This document shows positions 11,201 through 18,617 of a stretch of DNA of 22,187 nucleotides, piece by piece (within the stretch, counting starts at the first letter, position 1; the number at the start of each line of letters is the position of its first letter). The notes under the pieces were generated by a model that saw only the letters and a list, made by a program, of their open reading frames with translations, had not been told where the DNA came from and did not search any database. Source of the stretch: Opitutia bacterium (lineage in GTDB: Bacteria; Verrucomicrobiota; Verrucomicrobiae; Opitutales; UBA953); assembly GCA_947488485.1 (NCBI GenBank), contig CANKZO010000021.1, forward strand, positions 1 through 22,187, read 5' to 3'. A program made the translations under genes and the position numbers.

Positions 11201-14089
11201 GCGTTCGGCGTTCTGATTACGGGCGCCGGAGCCCAAGCGCGCGCGGACGTTGTGGAACGGCGTCATCTGGTAGAACGCCCGGCTCGAGAGGTCGAAGCCG
11301 ATGTCTCCGGGGATGGAGACATTGGTGTTCGTGTTATTTATGAGGTCGCCGGGCAGGGGCGAGGTGCCGATGACGCGGACCTGCCCCGGCTCGAGCCGGA
11401 TGACCTGGCCGCCGCCGCCAGTCGTGCCGTTGGAGCCGGCGACGATGCGGAAGGACATCGAGCGGTTGTCGCCTTCGCCGCCGCCGATGACGACGTCGCC
11501 AATGTCGACGGTCTGGTTCGTGCTGCGGTTGGCGGGCGGCGGGAACGGCGGGGTGTCGCCGGGCCGCTGGGCGTATTGCCACTCGGTGGAGTCGATCGTG
11601 AGTCCCGTGGCGCGGAAGATGAAGCGGAAGGGGGAACTCATGCCGCTGGTGACCATGGCGAGGCCTTCGAACTCGAGCGGGACGTCGTAGGGATTATGGA
11701 CGACGATGATGGGATCGACGGTCATGCCGAGCTTGTCGCTTTGGCGGACGCCGGAATAGATCGTCGAGAAACGCAGGATGGTGGGCGCGAGGACCGGGCT
11801 CGTCGGCCAGGTGCGCGTCGTCGTGACCTGCTGAGGGATGCCGCCGCTGTCGTAATCAGAATCGGAAAGGTTGGTCGGAGCGCTGAGTCCGGCGGCCACG
11901 CGGTGGCGTCCTTGGATGGGGAGTCCTTCCGGGGTGCTGCCACCGCCGACGAGCGCCGCGTCGAACGGGATGCGGAAGCGTCGCTCAGCCTGAAACGTCG
12001 GTCCGACCGCGCCGTCGGCGAGGTTATTACGATGGAAGTAATTTCGGGCGGCGCCGCCGCTGCCCAAGAAGTTATCGAGGATGGGGTTGACCGGGGCGAC
12101 GTTGAGGTCGCCCTGGGCCGGGCCGGCGCGACGCGTCGGCAGGCCGCGGTTGCCGGTGGCGAAGGTCAGCGGTTCGACTCCGCGGACGATGAAGGTATTG
12201 TCGTCGCCAGGCGCCCCTTGGCCGCGGAGGGCGCCGGAGGTCGAGGCGGCGGCTTCGATCTCCCGCTTATACATGCGGTAGAAGTTACGGTAGAGATCCC
12301 AGGTCGGTCCGCGGACGATGCGGCCGGTCCAGTTGTCGGGGTGCGTGGTCGGATCGCCGGCGCCGCTGAGCAACCGGATGTCAGAAAAAGGCAGCGCGTC
12401 GTTCTTCAGCAGCGAACGTTCGTTGGAGGCGGCGGTCAGGCTGACCAGGTTGGCCGCGAGGCGATCGGCGTTGAAGAAATTGGACGCCAACGGGACTTCG
12501 TAGGCGAAGCCGAGGCGTTCCGGAGTCTCGCCGCCGTTGCGGTTCTTGATGAGGTCGATCGTCGTGCCGATCGAGGAGATCGTGCGGAGGTAGCGGGGGG
12601 CCCACTCGGCGGAGCGCGGCGAGGCCCGCAGCAATTCCGAGGCCGAACCCAGTTTGTCGACGAGGTTCGGGCGGTTGTAGTCGAGGTCCGTGGCCATGCT
12701 CGGATTGAACGTGGCGTTGGGCGAGCCGTGGAAGAGCGACTGACGGCGGTCGGCGACAGTCGGGGTGGCGGTGGTGTCCTTCTGGCCAGGATACATCTCC
12801 AGCGTGCGGAAGACCGAGTACGGCAGTTCGAAGGCGGTCGAGAGGTCGGTCTTCACGCCGCCGTTGAGCGTGTCGGCGAGGACGGAGAAGGACAGCGGGG
12901 TGATCTCGTGCCAGAGCAGGCGGGTGGCCGTGGCCATCGTGTCGCCGGCGGCGAAGCCACCGCCTTGGCGGGCGGCCCAGGCGTTGAGGTCACCGCGGGT
13001 GCGGGCCTGCGGGAGTTGGAGGAGGTTCCAGTTGCCGGCGTTCAGGATGTCGTTGGTGCGCCAGGCTTGGTAGTTCGCGCTGAAGCTTCCCGGCAGCAGG
13101 GCGGCTGCGGTGGCGTTGAGGGAAGGCGTGACGGACTCGATGGCGCTGCGCTGCGCGGCGGAACCAGCGAAGCCTTTGTCCCAATCGGTCACGGTGGCGG
13201 GGGGGAAGGGCGCGTTGGCGTCTGGCAGGTTGACCTTCGCCTTGATGCCTTCGTCACCGATCCAGTAAGCGTAGCGGCCGCGGGCGCCGAGCGCGCCGCT
13301 GGCCATCGTCGGGCCAGGCATCGGCATCGACGGGAGGTCGATCGCGCCATAAAATTCCTGGAAGAAGGGCGTCGTCGCCGTGGCGGGCCACTGCACGCTG
13401 CCGGCCACCTGGCCGCCGGTGCCGACGGGAGAGCCGCCGACCAGACGCACGTAGTTCGCCGTGGTGATCGGGTTCTGCGCAGGCAGCGCACCTGTTCCAT
13501 TGAGCAGGTTGATGAGGGTCTGGCCTTCGCTGCCGGCGCCGCCGGCGACCTTGCCGGTCGAGGCGTCGAAGTGGGTGCGGTTGGCGAGGTAGAAGGTGAG
13601 CGAGTTCGCGTCGGCGAGCTCCTGGTCGCCGCTGGCGACGGCGAGCGGCGAGGTCAGCCAGCCGAGGAAGAGGCGCGTGTCATGCGGGTCCGCGACGTTC
13701 CAGTCGCGCGGCTTCGAGGAATCGACGCCGCCGGTGGCCCAGATGCCGGTCCAATAACGCCGCTGGTGATGGACGAACTGCGTCGGTTTGTTCGGATTAG
13801 CCGACGCGCTGGTCGGGACGCTTGACGGCGGCGGGTTCACTACGTCCGGCGCGAACATGTCCGCGCGCATGGTCACGCGCTGGTCGGGGCCGGCCATCAC
13901 TTGCAGCTGCGCGATCGCGATGCGGGCCGACGCGAGGGCGTTGAAGCGCGCCCGGAGGAAGCCGGCGTTGCTCTGCGCGAGGCGGCTTTCCACCTGCAGG
14001 AAGGAGGCGAGGACGATCACCATCATCACCATCGCTGCCATGATGGTCAGCGAGAGTACGAGGGAGAAACCAGAGCGATTGATTCTCAT
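8201..14089 (-). CDS. Giant pilin-like protein (GspK/PilX-type N-terminus; probably Verru_Chthon cassette protein A family)
   Basis: 1962 residues from the ATG at 14089. The N-terminus MRINRSGFSLVLSLTIMAAM followed by a hydrophobic helix to about residue 30 is a type IV prepilin-like signal: basic, then G7/F8 at the cleavage site. The usual Glu at +5 is Leu, as in minor pilins of the GspK type. Motifs I associate with large verrucomicrobial pilin-like proteins follow in order: RYAYWIGDEGIKAKVNL (~270-290), VVHNPYDVPLEFEG (~800), FNVNSTSRAAWRAVL (~1630), RIRGPFMSLGDFINRRL (~1715), SDTFVVRAYGEAQD (~1850) and a terminal GRRFRATGLRWL. By my reading there is only one Cys (MDFDLCKAF). The Verru_Chthon A assignment is from memory; no companion B, C or D pilins are in the window. 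Likely located in the inner membrane and periplasm or in a pseudopilus tip. It leads a three-gene operon. Confidence 0.85.
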   Translation of the reverse strand: MRINRSGFSLVLSLTIMAAMVMMVIVLASFLQVESRLAQSNAGFLRARFNALASARIAIAQLQVMAGPDQRVTMRADMFAPDVVNPPPSSVPTSASANPNKPTQFVHHQRRYWTGIWATGGVDSSKPRDWNVADPHDTRLFLGWLTSPLAVASGDQELADANSLTFYLANRTHFDASTGKVAGGAGSEGQTLINLLNGTGALPAQNPITTANYVRLVGGSPVGTGGQVAGSVQWPATATTPFFQEFYGAIDLPSMPMPGPTMASGALGARGRYAYWIGDEGIKAKVNLPDANAPFPPATVTDWDKGFAGSAAQRSAIESVTPSLNATAAALLPGSFSANYQAWRTNDILNAGNWNLLQLPQARTRGDLNAWAARQGGGFAAGDTMATATRLLWHEITPLSFSVLADTLNGGVKTDLSTAFELPYSVFRTLEMYPGQKDTTATPTVADRRQSLFHGSPNATFNPSMATDLDYNRPNLVDKLGSASELLRASPRSAEWAPRYLRTISSIGTTIDLIKNRNGGETPERLGFAYEVPLASNFFNADRLAANLVSLTAASNERSLLKNDALPFSDIRLLSGAGDPTTHPDNWTGRIVRGPTWDLYRNFYRMYKREIEAAASTSGALRGQGAPGDDNTFIVRGVEPLTFATGNRGLPTRRAGPAQGDLNVAPVNPILDNFLGSGGAARNYFHRNNLADGAVGPTFQAERRFRIPFDAALVGGGSTPEGLPIQGRHRVAAGLSAPTNLSDSDYDSGGIPQQVTTTRTWPTSPVLAPTILRFSTIYSGVRQSDKLGMTVDPIIVVHNPYDVPLEFEGLAMVTSGMSSPFRFIFRATGLTIDSTEWQYAQRPGDTPPFPPPANRSTNQTVDIGDVVIGGGEGDNRSMSFRIVAGSNGTTGGGGQVIRLEPGQVRVIGTSPLPGDLINNTNTNVSIPGDIGFDLSSRAFYQMTPFHNVRARLGSGARNQNAERVLWTMDFDLCKAFADYDPDGAGPLPPITWSNGGINDIEYARRLNDLWGNARNQRRVHDAMVKRDPITNAIIDQWDGSLQSLERVLNGRSIQILVRNQGWINYNGYVVGAEGEIILADKGADLLWGTFDDDLVYRRAPIHFPGTYVAPTRRNGRVAVQGNQSWNFYLIGKKSIDGGNTLNTHRRWFGSPDEDESTYIVDPVNNDRLIKKFAEGSQTINGFNTVDESLLLNFQAMTSGWPMYSNPNNDEGYYTQPDREWTRPLGSNPPTPNYYIKGSSVGLGVPTDPEFNLGNGKGLETTNAKADTLHNSQEVIMTPNEPKLPVFMVDFVRRSAEMTRDTLKWYPSNYLSAGFGMKTTNPGAGYDRLQTPTEMRNAPLTPYFLSDRAQQAQLFGYDGKAHTPIGWVETQRVLRGSLIDTEFPTTADKRGAFWGPSVNNDTTGKSTIILYPIPRRPLLSLSQLGTAAYAEVNTDADLTVGSSFAHPGIGDLTRIVEWPGPRDLFPSESALAADVKGPVPELGYVAKHMGTRPVRNRANVRTDHAFAANYALWDTYYFSGLNLQANSYSQVDGTSRDWPSSGADLPIDATVRTQQATALTAAGVVNATSFASLKTALNGGGKPLANKRVTYLADGKPSFTLNAQYQTTLRLPETEFPHPKYLARTSLYDGGFNVNSTSRAAWRAVLGGLRGQTLPDAATPAAPTVTALTKFARAFGPADNSGSDPWTQYRELSDAQVDELAGRVVEEVRIRGPFMSLGDFINRRLVNNDIFGLKGALQAAIDKSSINNTAITAAGGIFTAPAANSSPPTDPNVIFSNNTTTGGWWRENNAYPRIDSNQRFPSIRAMSRTNSPASVTAGLGAPGIVTQMDVLNSVGPNLTARSDTFVVRAYGEAQDDAGNVIGKAWVEVVVQRSTEYMAMGVGQRYPEYVEPNRRRLAYRVNSDANKAYDRQALVETYEVAPPPNPPGSTAADRLALAQEQRLNRILGRRFRATGLRWLAANEI

Positions 14090-14271
14090 TGGTAAATTGG
14101 GGTAAAATCACAGTAAACCCCCCTAGGGCTAAGTCAAAGGATTGGTTTTTAACATTTGTTCCAAAAGATTGATTTAAATCGTTTAAACTCGTTTAAAATC
14201 ATAAAACAGTCATTAATTGGCAATTTAAAGAGGGGGCTTGCGACCTCTGGGGGTTTCCCGAGGTTACTGGG
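14090..14271. promoter_or_regulatory. AT-rich divergent promoter region with phased repeats
   Basis: This 182-bp region separates the giant pilin-like gene (minus) from exbB (plus) and is far more AT-rich than its surroundings. TTTAAA occurs at 14173, 14182, 14192 and 14224, the first three in a decamer array (GATTTAAATC, GTTTAAACTC, GTTTAAAATC). GGTAAA, GGTAAA and AGTAAA start at 14091, 14101 and 14112. A possible minus-strand promoter is TTGACT (14137-14132) with TACTGT (14115-14110) at 16-bp spacing. Plus-strand candidates are TTGATT (14169) with TTTAAA (14192), or TAAAAT (14194). Confidence 0.5.
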
Positions 14272-14823
14272 GTGCAAACCCTCATCCAAGGTGCCGGCGC
14301 TTTCATCTGGCCGCTCGGTTTCTGCTCTTTCCTCGCGCTCTATCTGATCATCGAACGAGCCCTCGCCCTGCGAGTCTCCCGCGTCGCGCCCGAGACCGTC
14401 GTCAAGGCGGTCCTCGCCGGCCAGCTCGACCAGGTCGGCGCCGCCGACGGCGAGTCCGTCGCGGGTCGTCTCGTGCAGCGCTGGAAGGACGGCGCCTCGG
14501 GCGAAGTGCTCAAGGCCTGGGCCCGTCATGAGCTGATCCGCCTGCAGCGTGGCCTCCACCTGCTCGACAGCATCGTGGCCGGCGCGCCCTTGCTCGGCCT
14601 GCTCGGCACGGTCGCCGGTCTCGCCACGCTCTTCCCGGAACAAGGCATGCCGGATGCGCAGACGCTCACGCGCGGCGTCGGCCTCGCGCTCAGCACGACG
14701 ATGATCGGCCTGTGCGTCGCGATCCCCGCGCTCCTCGCTTCGAACTGGCTGAGCCGTCGCCTCGAAGTCCTGTCCTCGCGGCTCGACGTCCTGGTCGAGG
14801 CGCTCGAAGCCCGCCGCCGATGA
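14272..14823 (+). CDS. exbB: MotA/TolQ/ExbB proton-channel family protein
   Basis: Inner-membrane motor subunit that, with an ExbD-type partner, couples proton flow to work at the outer membrane. It has 183 residues, shorter than classical ExbB. Hydrophobic segments lie at about 10-27, 97-120 and 140-160. The family core is visible as GAPLLGLLGTVAGLATLF and GVGLALSTTMIGLCVAIPALL. The start is GTG at 14272 with GAGG at 14260-14263, eight bases upstream, one of the few clear Shine-Dalgarno sites here. It overlaps the next gene by ATGA. No TonB or receptor is adjacent, so it could equally be TolQ-like or serve another envelope process. Confidence 0.88.
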   Translation: MQTLIQGAGAFIWPLGFCSFLALYLIIERALALRVSRVAPETVVKAVLAGQLDQVGAADGESVAGRLVQRWKDGASGEVLKAWARHELIRLQRGLHLLDSIVAGAPLLGLLGTVAGLATLFPEQGMPDAQTLTRGVGLALSTTMIGLCVAIPALLASNWLSRRLEVLSSRLDVLVEALEARRR

Positions 14824-15221
14824 GCCTCGTCGTCGCTCGCCGCCGTCGCGCCGAGATCAACGTGGTGCCGCTCATCGACGTGATGGTGGTGCTGGTCTTC
14901 TTCCTGCTCCTCAGCGGCCGCTTCGAACAGACGCGCGCGCTCGCCATCGTGCCGCCCACGGCCTCCGCGGGCACGGCCGGCGCCGAGGCTTCCTCGCTCG
15001 TCGTCGGCGTCGATCGCGACGGCAAGCTCTACCTCGAGGGCAAGGCCATCGCCGCCGATGCGCTTGCCAAGGCCCTCGTCGACCACGCGCTGAAGTCGCC
15101 CGGCACCGAAGTCATCATCGTCGCCGACGAGCGTTCGCTCACGGGCGCCGCGGTCGGCGCGCTCGATGCCGCCGCCAAGGCTGGCCTGAAGCCGCGCCTG
15201 CAGACCCGCCAGCCACGCTGA
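14820..15221 (+). CDS. exbD: ExbD/TolR-family biopolymer transport protein
   Basis: 133 residues from an ATG that overlaps the exbB stop (ATGA), so it is translationally coupled. Basic N-terminus, then one membrane helix with the proton-pathway Asp: NVVPLIDVMVVLVFFLLL, D20. A periplasmic domain follows (LVVGVDRDGKLYLEGKAI, VIIVADERSLTGAAVGALDAA), typical of ExbD/TolR. It forms the motor with the preceding ExbB-type protein. The frame remains open upstream to 14712, but that part is the shadow of exbB. ExbD and TolR cannot be separated from the sequence alone. Confidence 0.88.
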   Translation: MSLVVARRRRAEINVVPLIDVMVVLVFFLLLSGRFEQTRALAIVPPTASAGTAGAEASSLVVGVDRDGKLYLEGKAIAADALAKALVDHALKSPGTEVIIVADERSLTGAAVGALDAAAKAGLKPRLQTRQPR

Positions 15222-15232
15222 GCCTTTCCTTT

Positions 15233-16315
15233 ATGTCGACCCGTCTGCCCGAAGTCCTCCGCCTGCTCGAAGACTATACGCAGGCCCACGGCACGTCCGG
15301 CCACGAGGACGCGGTCCGCGCGATCTTCGTCCGCGAACTCCGCGGCCGCGCGTTCAGCGCCGACGGCCTCGGCGGCGTGCTCGCCGCGCCCGCCAAGGAG
15401 AAGGGCGGCCCGCGCGTGGTGCTCACGGCGCACATGGATGAGATCGGTTTCCTCGTGCAGGCGGTCACTCACGACGGCTTCCTTCGCTTGGTCCCGGTCG
15501 GCGGCTGGCCCGACGGTGTGCTCGCCGCGCAGCGTCTCCGCATCTGGTCGCGCTCCGCGCGCAAGGAATTCCTTGGCGTCGTCGCCGCGCTCCCGCCTCA
15601 TCAGGGCGGCGCCCAGGCGGCTTCCGCCGACAAGGTGCTCGTCGACATCGGCGCGCGTTCGGCCGACGCTGTCGCGCGTCTCGGTATCCGTCTGGGCGAT
15701 CCCGTCGTGCCCGAAGGTCCGTTCACGGCGCTCGCCGAACCGGGACTCTACGTCGCCAAGGCCTTCGATAACCGCGTTGGCATGGCCGCGCTCACGCTCG
15801 CCACGCATGCGCTCGATGCCGCTCCGCCGGCCGCCGATCTTCTCGCGGTCGCGACGGTGCAGGAAGAAGTCGGCTGCCGTGGCGCGGTCGTCGCCGCCCG
15901 CCTCGCGAAGCCCGACGTGGTCATCGTCCTCGAAGGCCCGCCGGCCGACGACGTGCCCGGCCTCGCCCCGCATGGGGAGCACCAAGGCGCCCTCGGCGGC
16001 GGCGTGCAGGTGCGCGCCTACGATCCGACGGCGATCATGAACCCGCGCCTCGTCGACCTCACGCTGCAGGTCGCGGCGGAACAGGGCATCCCTTGCCAGT
16101 TGGCGGTCCGCCGCACGGGCGGCACGGACGCGCGTTCCTTCCAGGCCCATGAACTGGGCCTTCCGGTCATCGTGCTCGGCGTGCCGGCCCGCTATATCCA
16201 CACGCACAATGCGGTCATCGACGTCGCCGACCTGCAGGCCTGCGTCGACCTGGCCGTGGCGCTGGTCCGTCGCCTCGATGCTCCGACGGTCAAATCGCTG
16301 ACGCAGTATCTCTGA
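15233..16315 (+). CDS. M42-family metallo-aminopeptidase
   Basis: Cytosolic dinuclear-metal aminopeptidase of the FrvX/YsdC/PepA-tetrahedral type, 360 residues (usual length about 340-360). Candidate ligands and catalytic residues: H67 (LTAHMDEIGF), D179 (AFDNRVG), E211/E212 (VQEEVGCRG), E234 in VIVLEGPPADDVPG and H323 (RYIHTHN). GTSGHED (20-26) near the N-terminus is typical of the family. The Glu at 234 rather than Asp fits the 'LEG' variant that I recall in part of the family. Also typical is RTGGTDARSFQ (294-304). The ATG at 15233 comes 11 bp after exbD, with a pyrimidine-rich CCTTTCCTTT before it. Probably part of the same transcript. Confidence 0.9.
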   Translation: MSTRLPEVLRLLEDYTQAHGTSGHEDAVRAIFVRELRGRAFSADGLGGVLAAPAKEKGGPRVVLTAHMDEIGFLVQAVTHDGFLRLVPVGGWPDGVLAAQRLRIWSRSARKEFLGVVAALPPHQGGAQAASADKVLVDIGARSADAVARLGIRLGDPVVPEGPFTALAEPGLYVAKAFDNRVGMAALTLATHALDAAPPAADLLAVATVQEEVGCRGAVVAARLAKPDVVIVLEGPPADDVPGLAPHGEHQGALGGGVQVRAYDPTAIMNPRLVDLTLQVAAEQGIPCQLAVRRTGGTDARSFQAHELGLPVIVLGVPARYIHTHNAVIDVADLQACVDLAVALVRRLDAPTVKSLTQYL

Positions 16316-16394
16316 TACGGGTCGGACCCGGTTTCTCGCCCGGAATCCGCACAATCCGCTTGAGAGGGGAGGGTGCTCCGCTGACAGTAGGCCC

Positions 16395-16628
16395 ATGTGC
16401 GCGGACAAGAAACCCGCCTCGGCTTCCGGCAAGGAAGGCTTCGAGGCCGAACTCAAGCAGCTCGAGCAGCTTGTCGAGTCCCTCGAGTCCGGCGACGTCT
16501 CGCTCGACGCGCTCGTCGCGAAGTATGAGGAAGGCATGCGCCTCCTGAAGTCCTGCCAGAAGTCGCTCGAGGCCGCCGAACTGCGCATCGAGCAGCTCGG
16601 TAAGCGCGGCGAAGACTCGCAGGGCTGA
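16395..16628 (+). CDS. xseB: Exodeoxyribonuclease VII small subunit
   Basis: 77 residues, the usual size. XseB subunits bind the XseA catalytic chain to form exonuclease VII, which degrades single-stranded DNA in repair. The pattern FEAELKQLEQLVESLESGDV and SLDALVAKYEEGMRLLKSCQ is characteristic: two helices separated by the ESGDVSLD turn. An acidic tail follows. A purine-rich GAGAGGGGAGGG at 16362-16373 lies rather far from the ATG. The stop overlaps the dxs start by one base (TGATG). xseB next to dxs is a common arrangement; the ispA gene often found between them is absent here, and xseA is not in the window. Confidence 0.92.
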   Translation: MCADKKPASASGKEGFEAELKQLEQLVESLESGDVSLDALVAKYEEGMRLLKSCQKSLEAAELRIEQLGKRGEDSQG

Positions 16629-18511
16629 TGTCGCTCCTCGCGTCCATCCGTGGTCCGGCCGACGTCAAGGCCCTCGCGCCCGAGCAGCTCCCGCTCCTCG
16701 CGCAGGAGATCCGCGAACGTCTCGTGGCCGTCACGGCCAAGAACGGCGGACATATCGGTCCTAATCTCGGCGTGGTCGAACTTTCGATCGCCTTGCACCG
16801 CGTGTTCGGTACGCCGCGCGACAAGTTCGTCTTCGACGTGGCCCACCAGGGCTACGTCCACAAGCTCCTCACTGGCCGCAATGGCGCCGACTTCGACGGC
16901 ATCCGCACCACGGGCGGCCTTAGCGGCTTCCTGAATCGCGAAGAGAGCCTGCACGACGTCTTCGGCGCGGGCCATGCCGGTACGGCGCTTTCCGCCGCCG
17001 TCGGTCTCGCCAACGCCCGCGATCGCCTCGGCGAAGATTCGCACGTGGTTGCCCTAATCGGCGACGCGGCCCTCACCTGCGGTGTCACGATGGAGGCGCT
17101 CAACAACGCCGCGAAGTCGACCAAGCGCCTGGTCATCGTGCTCAACGACAACGAGTGGTCCATCGACCGCAACGTCGGCGCGGTCGCCGACATCCTGAGC
17201 CGCCTGATCGTCACGCGTCCTTACAACAACTCCCAGCAGGGGCTGAAGCGCTTGCTCGGCAAGACGCGCGCCGGCACGAAGTTCCTGGATTTCGGCCGCA
17301 GCTTCAAGCGCCACGTGAAGAACTGGTTCACGCACAGTTCCTCGCTCTTCGAGCAGTATGGCGTGCGTTACGTCGGCCCGATCGACGGACACGACCTCGG
17401 CGCGCTCGAGCGCTACCTGAATTTCTGCAAGGACTCCCAAGGTCCGATCCTCCTGCACGTCCGCACGGAGAAAGGCCGTGGCCTCGGCGCCGCGCTCAAG
17501 AATCCGGAGAAATTCCACGGCACGGGCGCCTTCGATCCGGAGACGGGTGACTCGCTCGCTTCCGGCGCCGCCGGCGCGCCCAAGGCCTGGCAGGACGTCT
17601 TCGGCGCCCTGCTGCTCCGCGAGGCCAAGGCCGACTCCCGCGTGGTCGGTATCACCGCCGCGATGCCTTCGGGCACGGGTCTCAATCAGCTGAAGAAGGA
17701 ACTGCCCGCGCAGTATCACGACGTCGGCATCGCCGAAGAGCACGCCGCGCTCTTCGCCGCCGGCATCGCCGCCCGCGACCTCCGTCCGGTCTGTGCGATC
17801 TACTCCACGTTCATGCAGCGCGCCTACGACATGGTCATCCATGACGTCTGCCTGCAGCGTCTGCCGGTCACCTTCTGCATGGACCGCGCGGGGGTCTCGC
17901 CCAGCGACGGCCCGACGCATCACGGTCTCTTCGACATCGCTTACCTGCGTTGCGTCCCGAACGTCACGCTGATGCAGCCGAAGGACGAAGACGAGTTCGC
18001 GGACATGCTCCACACCGCGCTGAAGTCCGGCGCGCCGATGTTCATCCGCTACCCGCGCGGCGCCGCCGCCGGCAAGGCGATCAAGGCGCAGCCCGCGCTC
18101 ATCCCGCTCGGCCAGGCCGAAGTCCTCCGCGCTGGCGCCGACGTCCAGTTGTGGGCCCTCGGCACGATGGTGCCCGAAGCCCAGTCGCTCGCCGATCGGC
18201 TCTCTGCTCAGACCGGTCTTTCCGTCGGCGTGGTCAACGCGCGCTTCGCCAAGCCCATCGATGCCACCTTGCTCGTCACGCAGGCCAAGGCCGCGAAACT
18301 CATCGTCACGCTCGAAGACGGTGCCGTCACCGGCGGCTTCGGTACGGGCGCGCTCGAGACCCTCGCCGAATTCGGCGTGCGCACGCCGGTGCTCCGCCTC
18401 GGCTGGCCCGACCGTTTCGTCGGCCATGCGACCGATGTGAAGACCCTGCGCGCCGCGAACGGCCTCGCCCCCGACCAGATGCTCGCGGCGATCAAGGAGA
18501 AGGTGGGTTGA
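16628..18511 (+). CDS. dxs: 1-deoxy-D-xylulose-5-phosphate synthase
   Basis: Thiamine-diphosphate enzyme that condenses pyruvate with glyceraldehyde 3-phosphate to give DXP, the first step of the MEP isoprenoid pathway and a precursor of thiamine and pyridoxal. It has 627 residues, normal length. Seen: GGHIGPNLGVVELSIALHRV (40-59), ThDP/Mg motif beginning GDAALTCG (145-152) and ending NDN (173-175), DGHD (253-256), KGRGLGAAL near 282-290, catalytic E370 in VGIAEEHAALFAAG, then FMQRAYD and DRAGVSPSDGPTHHG (419-433). GDA instead of the common GDG and SDGPTHHG instead of TDGPTHQG are mild variants. The ATG overlaps the xseB stop by one base, so the two are translationally coupled. Confidence 0.95.
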   Translation: MSLLASIRGPADVKALAPEQLPLLAQEIRERLVAVTAKNGGHIGPNLGVVELSIALHRVFGTPRDKFVFDVAHQGYVHKLLTGRNGADFDGIRTTGGLSGFLNREESLHDVFGAGHAGTALSAAVGLANARDRLGEDSHVVALIGDAALTCGVTMEALNNAAKSTKRLVIVLNDNEWSIDRNVGAVADILSRLIVTRPYNNSQQGLKRLLGKTRAGTKFLDFGRSFKRHVKNWFTHSSSLFEQYGVRYVGPIDGHDLGALERYLNFCKDSQGPILLHVRTEKGRGLGAALKNPEKFHGTGAFDPETGDSLASGAAGAPKAWQDVFGALLLREAKADSRVVGITAAMPSGTGLNQLKKELPAQYHDVGIAEEHAALFAAGIAARDLRPVCAIYSTFMQRAYDMVIHDVCLQRLPVTFCMDRAGVSPSDGPTHHGLFDIAYLRCVPNVTLMQPKDEDEFADMLHTALKSGAPMFIRYPRGAAAGKAIKAQPALIPLGQAEVLRAGADVQLWALGTMVPEAQSLADRLSAQTGLSVGVVNARFAKPIDATLLVTQAKAAKLIVTLEDGAVTGGFGTGALETLAEFGVRTPVLRLGWPDRFVGHATDVKTLRAANGLAPDQMLAAIKEKVG

Positions 18512-18530
18512 CGCAAAAGGTGTAAGCGGC

Positions 18531-18557
18531 TGGCGGTTAGCGGTTGGCGGTTGGCGG
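18531..18557 (+). repeat. Heptamer array, left arm of 27-bp perfect inverted repeat
   Basis: Tandem (T/A)(G)GCGGTT-type heptamers run from about 18525 to 18563. Bases 18531-18557 are the exact reverse complement of 18943-18969, so the two arrays bracket the spacer repeats. Confidence 0.85.
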
Positions 18558-18579
18558 TTGGTTGAGAAGCCAAATAAGG

Positions 18580-18603
18580 TAGGGTCGGCACTGCGTGCCG
18601 ACC
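18580..18603. repeat. GTAGGG-led short palindrome, copy 2
   Basis: GGTCGGCAC (18583-18591) pairs perfectly with GTGCCGACC (18595-18603) over a TGC loop, preceded by GTAG. It has the same design as 5680-5705 but a different stem sequence, with compensating changes on both arms. Confidence 0.75.
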
Positions 18604-18617
18604 TAGCTGTCTCGAGG

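Noticed and set aside
10910..13825. 971-codon open frame on the plus strand
   Set aside because: It lies opposite the giant pilin-like gene. The Arg/Glu/Gly/Val-rich product has no recognisable motif, while the minus strand carries a signal and family motifs.
16188..16210. Glu234 in the M42 peptidase taken as a lost metal ligand
   Set aside because: The LEG-x(3,4)-D-x-PG variant is, to my recollection, normal for part of the M42 family, and the other ligands including H323 are intact.
16318..16334. Terminator candidate after the M42 gene (CGGGT-CGG-ACCCG then GTTTCTC)
   Set aside because: The stem is only 5 bp and the T tract is poor; the gap to xseB is short, so read-through is likely.
15029..17044. 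671-codon open frame on the minus strand
   Set aside because: It crosses antisense over exbD, the M42 gene, xseB and dxs, all of which have clear family motifs on the plus strand.
17054..18427. 457-codon open frame on the minus strand
   Set aside because: Antisense shadow of dxs; the product is low-complexity charged sequence.
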